DNA of 64,000 nucleotides from Catenovulum adriaticum (GTDB lineage Bacteria > Pseudomonadota > Gammaproteobacteria > Enterobacterales > Alteromonadaceae). The stretch lies in the NCBI RefSeq assembly GCF_026725475.1, contig NZ_CP109967.1, positions 558,001 through 622,000 on the forward strand. The letters are read 5' to 3'. The notes below the pieces were generated by a model. The model was not told the origin of the DNA. It did not search any database and saw nothing but the letters and a program-made list of their open reading frames with translations. Both the position numbers and the translations under genes were made by a program. This document shows, in pieces, positions 17,700-26,637 of the stretch (position 1 is the stretch's first letter; every line of letters starts with the position of its first letter).

Positions 17700-19007
17700 T
17701 TACGGCTTGCGTTGATAGTAACGAACCCAATCAATTTTCATGCTAGTACCATCAATTGCATCCGTTACCGGACCCGCAATATCGGCTTTTAAGATAGCTA
17801 AACTGAATAAAATAGTTTGTTCGCTAAAACAAACATCATTGCGCATGGTGTGATATAACTCCCCATCAAAGTAGAACTTAAAATGGTCTTGATCCCACTC
17901 TAATCCGTAGGTGTGATATTCATCGCCAAAATTCGCCACTGCTTCAGCTGCTTGATATTTTTTAAGTTCAACCCACTCTTTACCATTGTGATACTCAAGC
18001 ACATAGTCTGATATCAAATTACGGTAAATACCTTGCGAGTCGCCATACTCTTGCTCCCAACCATTTACAAATTGAATCGCACCAATATTTTTAGGTGTAT
18101 CCCACTCTAATTGCAGCCATTTTTGACCATGTTTTTCAGACACCCAGCGGGTGTTCAACTTGCCGTCTATGGCAAATTCTTCTCTTGACGGTAGCTTGTT
18201 AAACACCCCATTAGTCGTTAATTGAGTATCCGCAGAAAGCGCGTGATTTAACGGGCTGTTTTGCGGTAAGTCATCTTTCGCAGACGGATATCCAGCCGAT
18301 GAAGGTTCAAATACTCTAAATTCAGAAATATGAATAGACGCGGGATTCAGCGAAGTTAAACGCACTTTTTTTGCTTTAATCGCTTGTTTTAATTCTATTG
18401 TGTGATCGGGCTGCCCTAACAGTGTCCAATGTTTTTGGTCGTCACTGTGACTAATTCGACCATTGGGTAAGGTGTATTTGTCTGTCCAGTTATGTACATT
18501 AGTATTAATAATATTAGGGTAATGACCTTCGTTTATATCGATTTCACACGCTTTTTGCCCTTCATCAACCCCTTGTTTTGGCCAGAACCAAAATGAATTA
18601 TTGGTGCCGTATGCCTCAGCATACTTAAATCTTGCTTCAAAATAACCATAACCAAAGGTGCGTTTACTCCAGACATTTCCGGTTGTCCAATCTTGACCAC
18701 CGCGGGTTTCTTTAATGCTTTTTAAGTGTAAAACATCCTCTTTCACTTGCGCATTTTCACGCCAGCGACTACTGTAAACCCAAGGGTTTTCCGTTGGGCC
18801 ATTTTGTGAAATCCAATTTTTATCTAGCTGTTTATCTGGGTAGTTAAATTCGTCCTGCCAAACGAGTTGCCACTTGGACAAATCGATACTTTTTTTACCT
18901 TTAAATTCGGTCGAACTAGCCGATTGATTGCCTTGCGTATCTGCATATGTGTTAAATCCAGAGCCAGCGATAACAACAGCAAACGCCATCTTTAAATAAA
19001 ATTTCAT
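17700..19007 (-). CDS. Secreted GH16 glycoside hydrolase with a discoidin-like module inside the catalytic fold
   Basis: The 435-residue protein has a signal peptide (MAFAVVIAGSGFNTYA) and a GH16 jelly-roll: WQLVWQDEFNYPDKQLDKNW at 46-65, FGYGYFEARFKYAEAYGTNNSFWFWP at 118-143, catalytic motif EIDINE with E155, D157 and E160. From about 185 to 357 the catalytic domain is interrupted by sequence typical of F5/8 type C (discoidin/CBM32) domains, after which GH16 strands resume (YHTYGLEWDQDHFKFYFDGE) to the end. GH16 enzymes cleave beta-1,3 or beta-1,4 galactans or glucans; next to GH117 a red-algal galactan is likely. It is the first gene of a minus-strand operon with the symporter and GH117. 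Confidence 0.9.
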   Translation of the reverse strand: MKFYLKMAFAVVIAGSGFNTYADTQGNQSASSTEFKGKKSIDLSKWQLVWQDEFNYPDKQLDKNWISQNGPTENPWVYSSRWRENAQVKEDVLHLKSIKETRGGQDWTTGNVWSKRTFGYGYFEARFKYAEAYGTNNSFWFWPKQGVDEGQKACEIDINEGHYPNIINTNVHNWTDKYTLPNGRISHSDDQKHWTLLGQPDHTIELKQAIKAKKVRLTSLNPASIHISEFRVFEPSSAGYPSAKDDLPQNSPLNHALSADTQLTTNGVFNKLPSREEFAIDGKLNTRWVSEKHGQKWLQLEWDTPKNIGAIQFVNGWEQEYGDSQGIYRNLISDYVLEYHNGKEWVELKKYQAAEAVANFGDEYHTYGLEWDQDHFKFYFDGELYHTMRNDVCFSEQTILFSLAILKADIAGPVTDAIDGTSMKIDWVRYYQRKP

Positions 19008-19487
19008 ATTTTTCTCGTTCTCATTAGCCAGTAAATTTATTTATATGTTGTTCATTGTGTTTAACTGCTCAAAGTGACACATAAAAATTTTCGTATTTCT
19101 GATAAACCTAAACAGGTAAAAATTGAATGGATAAAAATGGTGATAGGTACCGGGCTAAATAGGGCTTGATTGAATTAAAATTGGAGAGAGGAGATTTCAT
19201 TTGGCTGATGACTACATACCAGCTCCGTTCCGGTAACCTTTCACAAATACCTTAGCATGCGTAGAACTAACGAAACCGACCGTTCAGAGCGTTAACGTCT
19301 ATTCTTCAAGCACATCATGGTCGGTGTCAGCTTTGAGAGAAAAGCAGATGGTCGATCTAGCTCATTTCTGGACAGAAATGAGTCAGTGAAACTTCTAAAT
19401 TAGCAAATAATGAATTATCTTAGGTATGGCAATTTATACAGAAGACACAACGAGTGAATACTACATCGGTAGCTTAGTTGTAATAGC
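19008..19487. other. Intergenic region, upstream of the GH16 operon
   Basis: No gene is supported in these 480 bases. The part next to the GH16 start should hold its promoter. A 10-bp hairpin (CTCATTTCTG and CAGAAATGAG around two bases) sits at 19361-19382, about 100 bases from the end of the unknown gene at 19488. The middle part is less AT-rich than the rest and resembles nothing recognised. Confidence 0.5.
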
Positions 19488-20525
19488 CTAATCAACAGGT
19501 CGTACTGACACAGGATCGATATTAAGCTTCTTTAGATCAAATGGCCTTATCCTGCTTTCTTCAAATAATTCTATTGCCTTTTTGATTATATACATCTTCC
19601 TTTCGTGCTCTAATTGAAACGGACGATTTTTCATGAACAAAGCACACACGATAGACATCACCGTAGAACCAAACTCGATTAATTGCTGTTCACTATAATC
19701 TTTCATGTAACGGTTTTTTCTGTAGTTTGCCTCAATTAGCTCCTGACCATTAGGTTGACAAGGTAATTCTTTCATAATTTTCTCTATAGAAAAAAATTCT
19801 TCTGAAGCTAACCTATGCTTGAAACCATTGAACTTTGAGTATTGCCCAATTAATTGCTCAAGAACACGGTTCAATAGGCCTTCGACCATTGATAGTTCTA
19901 GATTGTCATTCTTAATATTATAGATTGGAATATCAGTACCACTCGCGACTGAGTTCGGTTTTGCCACCATATGTGTATCTTGTAAAAGAATAACCCTATG
20001 TATGTTCTTGAACCTTAGCGTATCTCCTGATTTGGCACCTAAAAGTCCACTGATATAGTTGATAAGAATGTCAGGCTCCAGCATCTCAGCAGCTTCATTG
20101 ATCAAGACAAGCACCCCAGCCGTATCTGGACTCATCGATAAATACTCAATGGTAGAGTTAACCTGCTTGTCAGCCTTGCTGACAACACTCTCTATCTGAC
20201 GAAAGGCCTTGTTTTCAAATTTTCGAATTAATCGCTCACCATCATCCATTAAGCCAACAACCTTACGAAAATTCAGCTCGCCATAGATACCAGGAAAGTC
20301 TGGGCGTTTCATTATCTCATGGAAGTAACTTTCTAACTTTTCTCCTGGATCGCTCTTGATCGTTTTTAGTTCGAGTACGGCTACATCTCTTAATACGTAG
20401 TCTGCAATCTGTACTCCTGAAGGAATTTGAACTGTTATATCGTCCAGATCCTTGAAGACTCCGTATTGCTGCATGAAAGACTTGAAGTTAGCTTCACTTG
20501 CGAATTTCATGCCTTCTTTTGCCAC
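19488..20525 (-). CDS. Unknown protein, possible PD-(D/E)xK-type nuclease fold at the N-terminus
   Basis: The open frame extends to 20567, but a GTG at 20525 is preceded by a perfect AAGGAG six bases upstream and is chosen, giving 345 residues. Near residues 42-54 of that form, the pattern IADYVLRDVAVLELKTI places D, E and K as in PD-(D/E)xK nuclease-like folds; this is a motif reading only. The remainder is helical with no recognised domain. It has no signal peptide or membrane span. On the same strand follow an HNH endonuclease and a DUF2971 gene, so it may belong to an accessory defence-type cluster. Confidence 0.6.
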   Translation of the reverse strand: MAKEGMKFASEANFKSFMQQYGVFKDLDDITVQIPSGVQIADYVLRDVAVLELKTIKSDPGEKLESYFHEIMKRPDFPGIYGELNFRKVVGLMDDGERLIRKFENKAFRQIESVVSKADKQVNSTIEYLSMSPDTAGVLVLINEAAEMLEPDILINYISGLLGAKSGDTLRFKNIHRVILLQDTHMVAKPNSVASGTDIPIYNIKNDNLELSMVEGLLNRVLEQLIGQYSKFNGFKHRLASEEFFSIEKIMKELPCQPNGQELIEANYRKNRYMKDYSEQQLIEFGSTVMSIVCALFMKNRPFQLEHERKMYIIKKAIELFEESRIRPFDLKKLNIDPVSVRPVD

Positions 20526-20907
20526 GATTGTCTCCTTATTCTGAATGCTGAATCGACCAATAATCATTAAACACTATATTGATTAGGGAAGTTTAGTCAA
20601 ATGATTCTTAGATGAAGTAATATCTCAAATAGCCGAGGGACATAATGGGGCAAAGGCTAGTTATATGTATAAATCGTCGATGGACAACATCGATTCAGAA
20701 CGAAAACGTGCCTTGTACCAGAAGCGGAAATTGACTGTTGAATTTTAAACGTCGGCTGCCAGGTGAAAAGCTGACGTTTAACCAGCTCAAATTCTGCATA
20801 TTTTGTAGGTTGGCATGAGCCTTGGCCAATTCCAAAATTTTGTATATTAAATGCCCGACCCAAATTATAGAGCTTGCCTAATAATTATCACTCCTGCGGT
20901 TTATTCT
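20526..20907. other. Intergenic region between accessory genes
   Basis: No convincing gene. A stretch at about 20735-20845 is richer in G and C and includes inverted AACGTC/GACGTT words (20749 and 20772) around AGCTG; its translated minus-strand frame is short and resembles no protein. It may be a decayed intergenic repeat. The region also holds the promoter and ribosome site of the preceding gene. Confidence 0.4.
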
Positions 20908-22365
20908 TTAAATCAGAATAAGATCTTCAAATACATTAATATTTACTTTGTCTAATAATAAATCAATGTTCATTATATCAGTCGCAAAAAAGTTAGAAAA
21001 AATATGCGATTTCTTAGACAATTTACACTCTAATGCACATGATAGTTTTATTTTTAAAGGCCTACTGCTGTTTATTTTATTATAGTGTTTCAAAAGGAAT
21101 TGATTAAGTTCGTCAGTATTATCGATTTCAGGGTGAAGCAACGCAAATTTTAAAAGGTCATAATCTTTAATCTGTGATGATTTTATTTGACTGATTTTAA
21201 CCAATTCATTGAGAAATTTAATTGCAAAGCTAGCCTTTTTCTCAGTAGTTATCGCTGTTTTTACAATCCGTCTTTCAATATATTTAAACGTGTCTTGACT
21301 ATTTTTTTGAGTTTCATGATTTAATTCTAACTGTGGTAGATCAGTCCAACACATTTGCTTTGGTAACAATGAATGAATTAATTCATCATCTATACTTTGA
21401 AGCCACAATTTATAACTTTTAAAGCTATTTATTAATGGGTTTGCACGTAAAAAAGTAATAAAATTGCAACGTGCAATATAAGGCCTATTTTCTTCATCTC
21501 TTTCAACTGAATTGAAAAGTAAGTGTTCTGAAAGTTGGCTTTGGAAAGCCACTGTGTCGGAATTATCCATGCTCCTAGATACTTCCAACCTTATTTTTTT
21601 CCAAGTCGTAGGGTATGATTCTTCTGGATTGCTCGGTAGATCTAACATCTCAAAGCGGCTATGGTGAGCGTCAACCCAAATACGGTAACTGTCTTGGCTC
21701 GTAATTCTCAAACCTGCCATGTTCTCATCAATTAAGAATTCTATAAATTCGTCAAATGTGCAAACAATAGATTCTATATCTTCTGTTTGATTTTCTTTGG
21801 TCGATACTGACTGCTCTGGATCATTTTTTTCGTCATCTTCATCATCTTCATGGGGCCAACCATATAAATAACCAATTAATACGTCGGATATTCTTTGTTT
21901 CTTTTTATTTTTCAGGTTTAATATAGGGCTTTCTATTTGATCAACAGTTTTTATTCCAAAACCTATCATCCTGAGTACTTCTTCATAATTATAATCAATA
22001 TTATTCAGGTAAGCTTTTAAGTCTCCATCTTCAACGTTATCTTTATCCCCGTTGTAATTTAGTAGTATTCTCTTGTACCTTCGGAGATAAGCGGCTTTCA
22101 ACCAGAAGTGCCTTTCCAAATAGTCAGCGTGAGGTTTATCTGAAGCAATCCCGTTGCATTCGCTACAAGCTCTTATTAGCGTCTTTTTTACTACTCTGTG
22201 TAGGCCATCTTCAAATTTACAATTCAGCGGTGGAACATGATCATCCGTCATTTCAAGGCCCATACGAGCATGCCTGCCACAATATTGGCAAATTGTATTA
22301 TCTTCGGCTAGAGTCATTGGATAAATCCGCTTATATCCAACGTTGTTTATTTGTCTATAACTCAT
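20908..22365 (-). CDS. HNH endonuclease-like protein
   Basis: The N-terminal 75 residues form a zinc-stabilised HNH motif: CQYC at 26-29, the catalytic region TDDHVPPLNC at 40-49, and CSECNG at 67-72. HNH proteins of this layout nick or cut DNA or RNA and occur in restriction, toxin and phage-defence systems. The remaining 400 residues are helix-rich, include an acidic patch (DEDDEKNDPEQS) and match no family by eye. It is one of three same-strand accessory genes, and the region is visibly more AT-rich than the sugar loci, which suggests horizontal acquisition. The start is ATG; the spacing to the DUF2971 gene is 69 bases. Confidence 0.75.
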   Translation of the reverse strand: MSYRQINNVGYKRIYPMTLAEDNTICQYCGRHARMGLEMTDDHVPPLNCKFEDGLHRVVKKTLIRACSECNGIASDKPHADYLERHFWLKAAYLRRYKRILLNYNGDKDNVEDGDLKAYLNNIDYNYEEVLRMIGFGIKTVDQIESPILNLKNKKKQRISDVLIGYLYGWPHEDDEDDEKNDPEQSVSTKENQTEDIESIVCTFDEFIEFLIDENMAGLRITSQDSYRIWVDAHHSRFEMLDLPSNPEESYPTTWKKIRLEVSRSMDNSDTVAFQSQLSEHLLFNSVERDEENRPYIARCNFITFLRANPLINSFKSYKLWLQSIDDELIHSLLPKQMCWTDLPQLELNHETQKNSQDTFKYIERRIVKTAITTEKKASFAIKFLNELVKISQIKSSQIKDYDLLKFALLHPEIDNTDELNQFLLKHYNKINSSRPLKIKLSCALECKLSKKSHIFSNFFATDIMNIDLLLDKVNINVFEDLILI

Positions 22366-22434
22366 TAATTAAACTCAAACTCAGTTTTAAATATTTTCAT
22401 CCCAAAAGTACATAATATGCTTAAACGAATTCAC

Positions 22435-23286
22435 TCATGGATCGTGTTTTATAAAATCTAAACTAAAGCTATCTTTGCAAATGCGAGTGTCCCAGTAATT
22501 AGGATTGAAAGGTCCAGCTTCAACTAGTTCAATTATTTTTGTTTTGTCCTCTTCCTTCATATTCATTCCAAAATATATGTCTGATATGTCATCATTTCGA
22601 AGAGATAATGAACTCCCATTGTTCTCAAGTTGAAGAGGCCAATTAGGACTGAACATACTCCGGTACTCATCTTCATATTCCCAATTCTTCGCTTTTTTCA
22701 AAATAATTGAAAGCAAACTAACAAGATTGGAAAAGACAGGAAATTTAATTGTTGGATAATCATTTGAATAATGGATTTTTCTAGTATTGGTGAAAATACT
22801 TTTAGGGTTATCATTAACTTTAAATTTAATGCAGTAACCTGTATGAGAATTAGCATAGTGGGCCCAAAATAAAATATTTTTGTGACTTGTCGTAAAACAA
22901 CAAACCCTTGTTTGAGAATAAGACTGTTTTAAAGCTGCTTCTAACTTAATTTTGAGTGAGTCATCACCTAGCAAACTTTGAATTGAACTCAATTTTTCAT
23001 TAAATAAGTTTCCCGATAACGATCTCATGAGTTTTATGTCTTCAATAAACCCGCTTATTTCATCCCAATCGTCCAACCCAGGCCACTTGAGCTTAAACTT
23101 AATGTCATGGGGATCATTTAATGATTCAGGAGTTGTATGATATAGCCAGCCATCAGTTAGCATAGCTTTGTGTTTATCTATCGATTCAGGAGTATTTGAA
23201 AAAGATAAAAACCGAAAAAGACCATCAAACCCTGATTCATGAGCTGATATGTGGCGTTCTGTAAACTCAATAATTTTGTTATCCAT
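22435..23286 (-). CDS. DUF2971 family protein
   Basis: The 283 residues show the DUF2971 pattern: FRFLSFSNTPESIDKHKAML, GWLYHTTPESLNDPHDIKF, then VCCFTTSHKNILFWAHYANS, HTGYCIKFKV and the WEYEDEYRSMF block. The family is soluble, of unknown biochemical activity, and often found in variable regions with defence genes (general knowledge). Here it is upstream of the HNH gene on the same strand. No toxin or nuclease residues are obvious beyond the conserved HTTP, WAHY and EDEYR motifs. Confidence 0.8.
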   Translation of the reverse strand: MDNKIIEFTERHISAHESGFDGLFRFLSFSNTPESIDKHKAMLTDGWLYHTTPESLNDPHDIKFKLKWPGLDDWDEISGFIEDIKLMRSLSGNLFNEKLSSIQSLLGDDSLKIKLEAALKQSYSQTRVCCFTTSHKNILFWAHYANSHTGYCIKFKVNDNPKSIFTNTRKIHYSNDYPTIKFPVFSNLVSLLSIILKKAKNWEYEDEYRSMFSPNWPLQLENNGSSLSLRNDDISDIYFGMNMKEEDKTKIIELVEAGPFNPNYWDTRICKDSFSLDFIKHDP

Positions 23287-23888
23287 TCTGTCACTGCTAA
23301 AACTTTCAACATTAAATTAATGTATCATAATAGCCAACAACACATAATATTATCTTAATCACAAAAGCAGAAACCCAACCACCCAATATTCATCAAAATG
23401 CGAAAGATACAAAATATTTCCTAATCGCTCAAAGCGAAGATTTACACCTTACCTTTAGGTTACCACGCAGAGCGTGGGAACCCGCAGCATATGGGGATAT
23501 ATAGGTTGCGTAAATGTCTCCAATTCGCTCATTTGCGACGCTCGACTAAACTCATTTGGGGGCAAAAATGAGCACGCGTAGGTTGGGTCGAGCGAAGCGA
23601 ATCCCAACACTTTTATTAAATACGCCACAATGTTGGGTGCGCCTCTGGCTTACCACAACCTACAATATATGCAAAATCTGAGTCGCGTAAATGTCTGCTT
23701 ATCGCCTAACAGCTGACATTGAAAATTAATGAGTAAATTTCCGCAATTGGCACTTTTTTAAAATAAAAATGATGGCTGTTTTTTGTTGTAAATAAAGCTG
23801 ATAACACATCAACACATGTTCAACCTACTGTACAATTTTGTTTGTTAAAGCTATACATGTCCCATTGAATTTGCAGGTAGAGGTTCTC
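23287..23888. other. Intergenic region with REP-like palindromes
   Basis: The stretch between the DUF2971 gene and the yefM remnant has no gene of its own. It contains a composite palindrome at 23578-23663 and flanking words GCGTAAATGTCT repeated at 23509 and 23685, so it seems built of intergenic repeat units. Confidence 0.6.
23578..23663. repeat. REP/BIME-like paired palindrome
   Basis: GTAGGTTGGGTCGAGCGAAG at 23578 faces its inverse ending CACAACCTAC at 23663. Inside, CCCAACA and TGTTGGG pair around a 19-base AT-rich centre. This motif type (GTAGGTTGGG...CGAAGCGAA...CCCAAC) is a widely seen bacterial intergenic palindrome linked to REP-associated transposases; no such transposase is in the window. 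Confidence 0.6.
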
Positions 23889-24155
23889 ATGAGAATCGTA
23901 TCTTTTACCGAAGCAAGAAATAGCCTAAAAGCGGTTTTGGACGGTGTCGTTAATGATGATGATACAACGGTCATTACACGCCGAGATTCTGAAGATGCAG
24001 TGGTTATGTCTTTAGACTACTACAACAGCCTTATGGAGACAGTTCACTTAGTTGCGTTGGCAGGTTTGATTGAGTTTTATCAATCAAACCTGCACGTTAG
24101 GGTTATTGCATATTTATTTTTAGTGCTTGCAACTAGGGATCTCAAGATTGGCTAA
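23889..24155 (+). pseudogene. Truncated YefM-type antitoxin
   Basis: From the ATG at 23889 (AGAGG upstream) the first 55 residues are YefM/Phd antitoxin: MRIVSFTEARNSLKAVLDGV, TTVITRRDSEDAVVMSLDYY, NSLMETVHL. Full-length YefM continues for some 28 more residues with a YoeB-binding tail; here the sequence diverges right after METVHL into an unrelated tail that runs through a hairpin into the end of the sulfatase gene. No yoeB toxin is present. It is a solitary, C-terminally lost antitoxin; the DNA-binding half could still be made, but toxin neutralisation is unlikely. Confidence 0.8.
24060..24093 (-). terminator. Perfect 14-bp hairpin after the sulfatase gene
   Basis: GCAGGTTTGATTGA at 24060-24073 pairs exactly with TCAATCAAACCTGC at 24080-24093 across a six-base loop. 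It is 26 bases beyond the sulfatase stop and directly at the point where the yefM homology ends, so it is either that gene's terminator or the scar of the event that truncated yefM. No T-tract follows. Confidence 0.5.
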
Positions 24156-26084
24156 TTCTGGTAATTTGCGATCATGAGCGCCTACTGCAAAATCAGAAAC
24201 ATGTGATACGTTAGCTTTCTTCCAATTCACTTCTAACCGGTTATCACCTAAAAAGATATTTTGGGCTTTAATTCTTAACGCGTTCGCAATCTTTGCATAA
24301 GCCGGATCGTAAGCAACATTATTACGCTCTTTTGGATCACATTTCATATCGTATAGCGCTAGCTCAACATCTTTTGCTGAAGCGTTAACGGCCCACATAA
24401 TATTCTCACCGGCGGCATGAGTTACGCCTGGTTTGCCGTTAAACGGACGAATTTTCATTGAAAAGCCAAAACGCTTTGAACGCAAATATACGCGATCTCC
24501 CGCAATCTGGTTCAACTCACCTAATACATAATCACGTTTTAGGTCTGGCTGGCGAATCACTTTAGCTAAATCGAACCCATCTAAATAGGGCGTTTGTTTT
24601 TCAACATCTATACCCGCTGCTGAATAAATGGTGGGCGCAATATCAACATATTCTACAAAGTCGGTATGTACGGTATTTTTTGGAAAGTGCTCACCTGAAG
24701 AGTCGGCCACAATCATAGCGCCATGACCTGATTTATTCCAAGGTGCAAATTTTGCAGAAATCCCTTGTTCACCTAAATGCCAGCCATGATCGCCCACAGT
24801 TGCAATAATTATGTATGGGCGATTTGTTTTTTCACTAAATGCTTTAAAATCTTTGATGGCTTTACCAATTAACGAGTCACCATAAGCCGTATACGCATAA
24901 TAATCTTGAATAATTCTTAACTTTTCTGCTTTGGTTAAATCGTCGACTTTCATTGAGTTATAAAGACTCACCAATTGTTTGGGTAATTTTTCAAGCTCGT
25001 CTTTTGAAAACTCCGGAATTTTATACGGGAATTGCTCAAAACGGTCCTGATATGTTTTAGGTGGCAAAACAGGCGTATGCGGAAAATGAAAACTTAAACT
25101 GACCATCACGGGTTTTTCATCTTTAGGGCCAATAATTTTATCACCTAACATAGAGGTATATTCTTGGTTCGCATTGCCTAAATAGTTTTGATACGCTTCT
25201 AAAATTCGGCCATCTAGGGTTTTATCTTCGGGCATTGGGCTTTCACCCGCCATGATTAAGGTTTTTGAACCACGGGTATAAGAGCGAATAATATCTAACT
25301 TTTTATCAACTGGGTTTGGCGCTGAAATATATTTTCCGTTTTTATGATAAAGGAATGAGTCCACCGTTCCGTCGGGAAAATACAAATGTTCGGTGATTGA
25401 GATCGGCCGATTACTTTTTGCCCAATTATATTCTGCGGTTTTCCCCCAATCACCAATACCCGCTTTTTCTAGTGCGTAACGTTCAACTTCAAAATCGTAA
25501 ATTAACGGTGTGCCGCCTTTATCCGGCGAGTTTTTAGTCCGTAAACCCGCTTTGCCTGCTAACATGGTTTGGTAACCATGAGCTCGTAATACTTCTGGAA
25601 TCATAGGTTTGGCGGTCTGATTTTCACGATGCGCGTATTCAAAACCGTATCGACCACTGTGGTGCGGATATTGACCTGTCGCCATTGAATAACGTGACGG
25701 TGAACAACCCGGAGACTGATTATAAGCCAGTGGAAATAACACACCTTCTTTCGCAAGCGCGTCTAAATTAGGTGACTCAACATAACCTAATTCACTTTCT
25801 TTTTTGCCGGTTAACGCTTGGTTAACTGCAGCAATTGAGTCGGCGCGTTGGTCATCTGTTAAAATCCATAAAATATTTGGTTTAACTTTAGTATTTTGTG
25901 AGGCGTTATTCGGCAGCGCTTTAGCGACATTCATCGCTACTCGGTTAGCCGGAATACGATGCTCGTTAGCTTGCTGAGCGTTTACAGCCACTTGTGGTGA
26001 ATTTATCGCGGTGCAGCCTAACAGACCGAAAAAGGTGCTCGCTGTAAAACTCCACTTTAATCTCGTTTTTAGTGTTTTATTCAT
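24120..26084 (-). CDS. Lipoprotein sulfatase (formylglycine-dependent, S1 family)
   Basis: The 654-residue protein has a lipoprotein signal with lipobox LLGC (C24). Alkaline-phosphatase-fold sulfatase motifs follow: PNILWILTDDQRADS with DD at 77-78, and SPGCSPSRYSMATG where C127 in CSPSR is the residue converted to formylglycine. Further motifs are HFPHTPVLPP and ATVGDHGWHLGEQG. It would remove sulfate esters from algal polysaccharide at the outer membrane or periplasm. The SulfAtlas subfamily cannot be set by eye. The maturation enzyme is not in the window. It neighbours a beta-helix protein and GH16 remnants, consistent with a sulfated galactan target. Confidence 0.92.
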   Translation of the reverse strand: MNKTLKTRLKWSFTASTFFGLLGCTAINSPQVAVNAQQANEHRIPANRVAMNVAKALPNNASQNTKVKPNILWILTDDQRADSIAAVNQALTGKKESELGYVESPNLDALAKEGVLFPLAYNQSPGCSPSRYSMATGQYPHHSGRYGFEYAHRENQTAKPMIPEVLRAHGYQTMLAGKAGLRTKNSPDKGGTPLIYDFEVERYALEKAGIGDWGKTAEYNWAKSNRPISITEHLYFPDGTVDSFLYHKNGKYISAPNPVDKKLDIIRSYTRGSKTLIMAGESPMPEDKTLDGRILEAYQNYLGNANQEYTSMLGDKIIGPKDEKPVMVSLSFHFPHTPVLPPKTYQDRFEQFPYKIPEFSKDELEKLPKQLVSLYNSMKVDDLTKAEKLRIIQDYYAYTAYGDSLIGKAIKDFKAFSEKTNRPYIIIATVGDHGWHLGEQGISAKFAPWNKSGHGAMIVADSSGEHFPKNTVHTDFVEYVDIAPTIYSAAGIDVEKQTPYLDGFDLAKVIRQPDLKRDYVLGELNQIAGDRVYLRSKRFGFSMKIRPFNGKPGVTHAAGENIMWAVNASAKDVELALYDMKCDPKERNNVAYDPAYAKIANALRIKAQNIFLGDNRLEVNWKKANVSHVSDFAVGAHDRKLPELANLEIPSCKH

Positions 26085-26171
26085 TTTTAATTCAACTCTA
26101 TTTTTTGATAACTGTTTTTTTAGTTTGTTTTAATCACTGTCGTTAAAAGTTGGACTTATCACCGAGTTTTA

Positions 26172-26432
26172 TTATTTTTTGGGTTGGTAATAACGAATCG
26201 AGTTAACGTTCATGCTAGCGACTGCTGTATAATTAAAGCTTGAGGCGTTTTGTGACTACCAAGTGTTATCAAGATCATTATTTAGGTAATCAAATTCATC
26301 GTGCCAAACCAATTGCCACCAGCTTAGATCAATTGTTTTTTTCAGTTTTGTCCTTAGAACTGTTTGCATAAGCGTTAAAACCTGAAACAAAAAGAAGGGC
26401 TACTCTCGAAATAGCTTTAGGTATGGGGTCAT
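26172..26432 (-). pseudogene. GH16 remnant
   Basis: The minus strand carries the two ends of a second GH16 gene. An ATG at 26432 begins MTPYLK, similar to the start of the intact GH16 at 19007; after one frameshift it reads AISRVALLFVSGFNAYANSS, and after another IDLSWWQLVWHDEFDYLNND then LDNTW, a stop, and SQN, paralleling LDKNWISQN of the intact enzyme. The next residues jump to SMNVNSIRYYQPKK and a stop, matching the far C-terminus (SMKIDWVRYYQRKP). More than 300 residues are deleted. It is clearly dead. Confidence 0.85.
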
Positions 26433-26637
26433 ATGCTGTCGCCTTTATTAAAAACGTATTGATATATTAGGTTGTTACCAACAGTTAAAGCTGACACTTA
26501 GTTTGAATAATAAAATTATAAAAACTGTTGCGTCCATACACAGCGATGAAAGCAAACATAAAACTGAACATTGTATAAACAGCCAATAAAATAGCATAAG
26601 CAGGTGAAGCCATTTACCTCACCTGCCAACAACTATT

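Noticed and set aside
20657..20863. 68-codon frame on the minus strand between two accessory genes
   Set aside because: No ribosome site, no recognisable protein, and the composition resembles intergenic repeat DNA rather than a gene.
23889..24155. An intact antitoxin with a new C-terminus
   Set aside because: The tail beyond METVHL is derived from a hairpin and the sulfatase 3' end, so truncation is the simpler reading.
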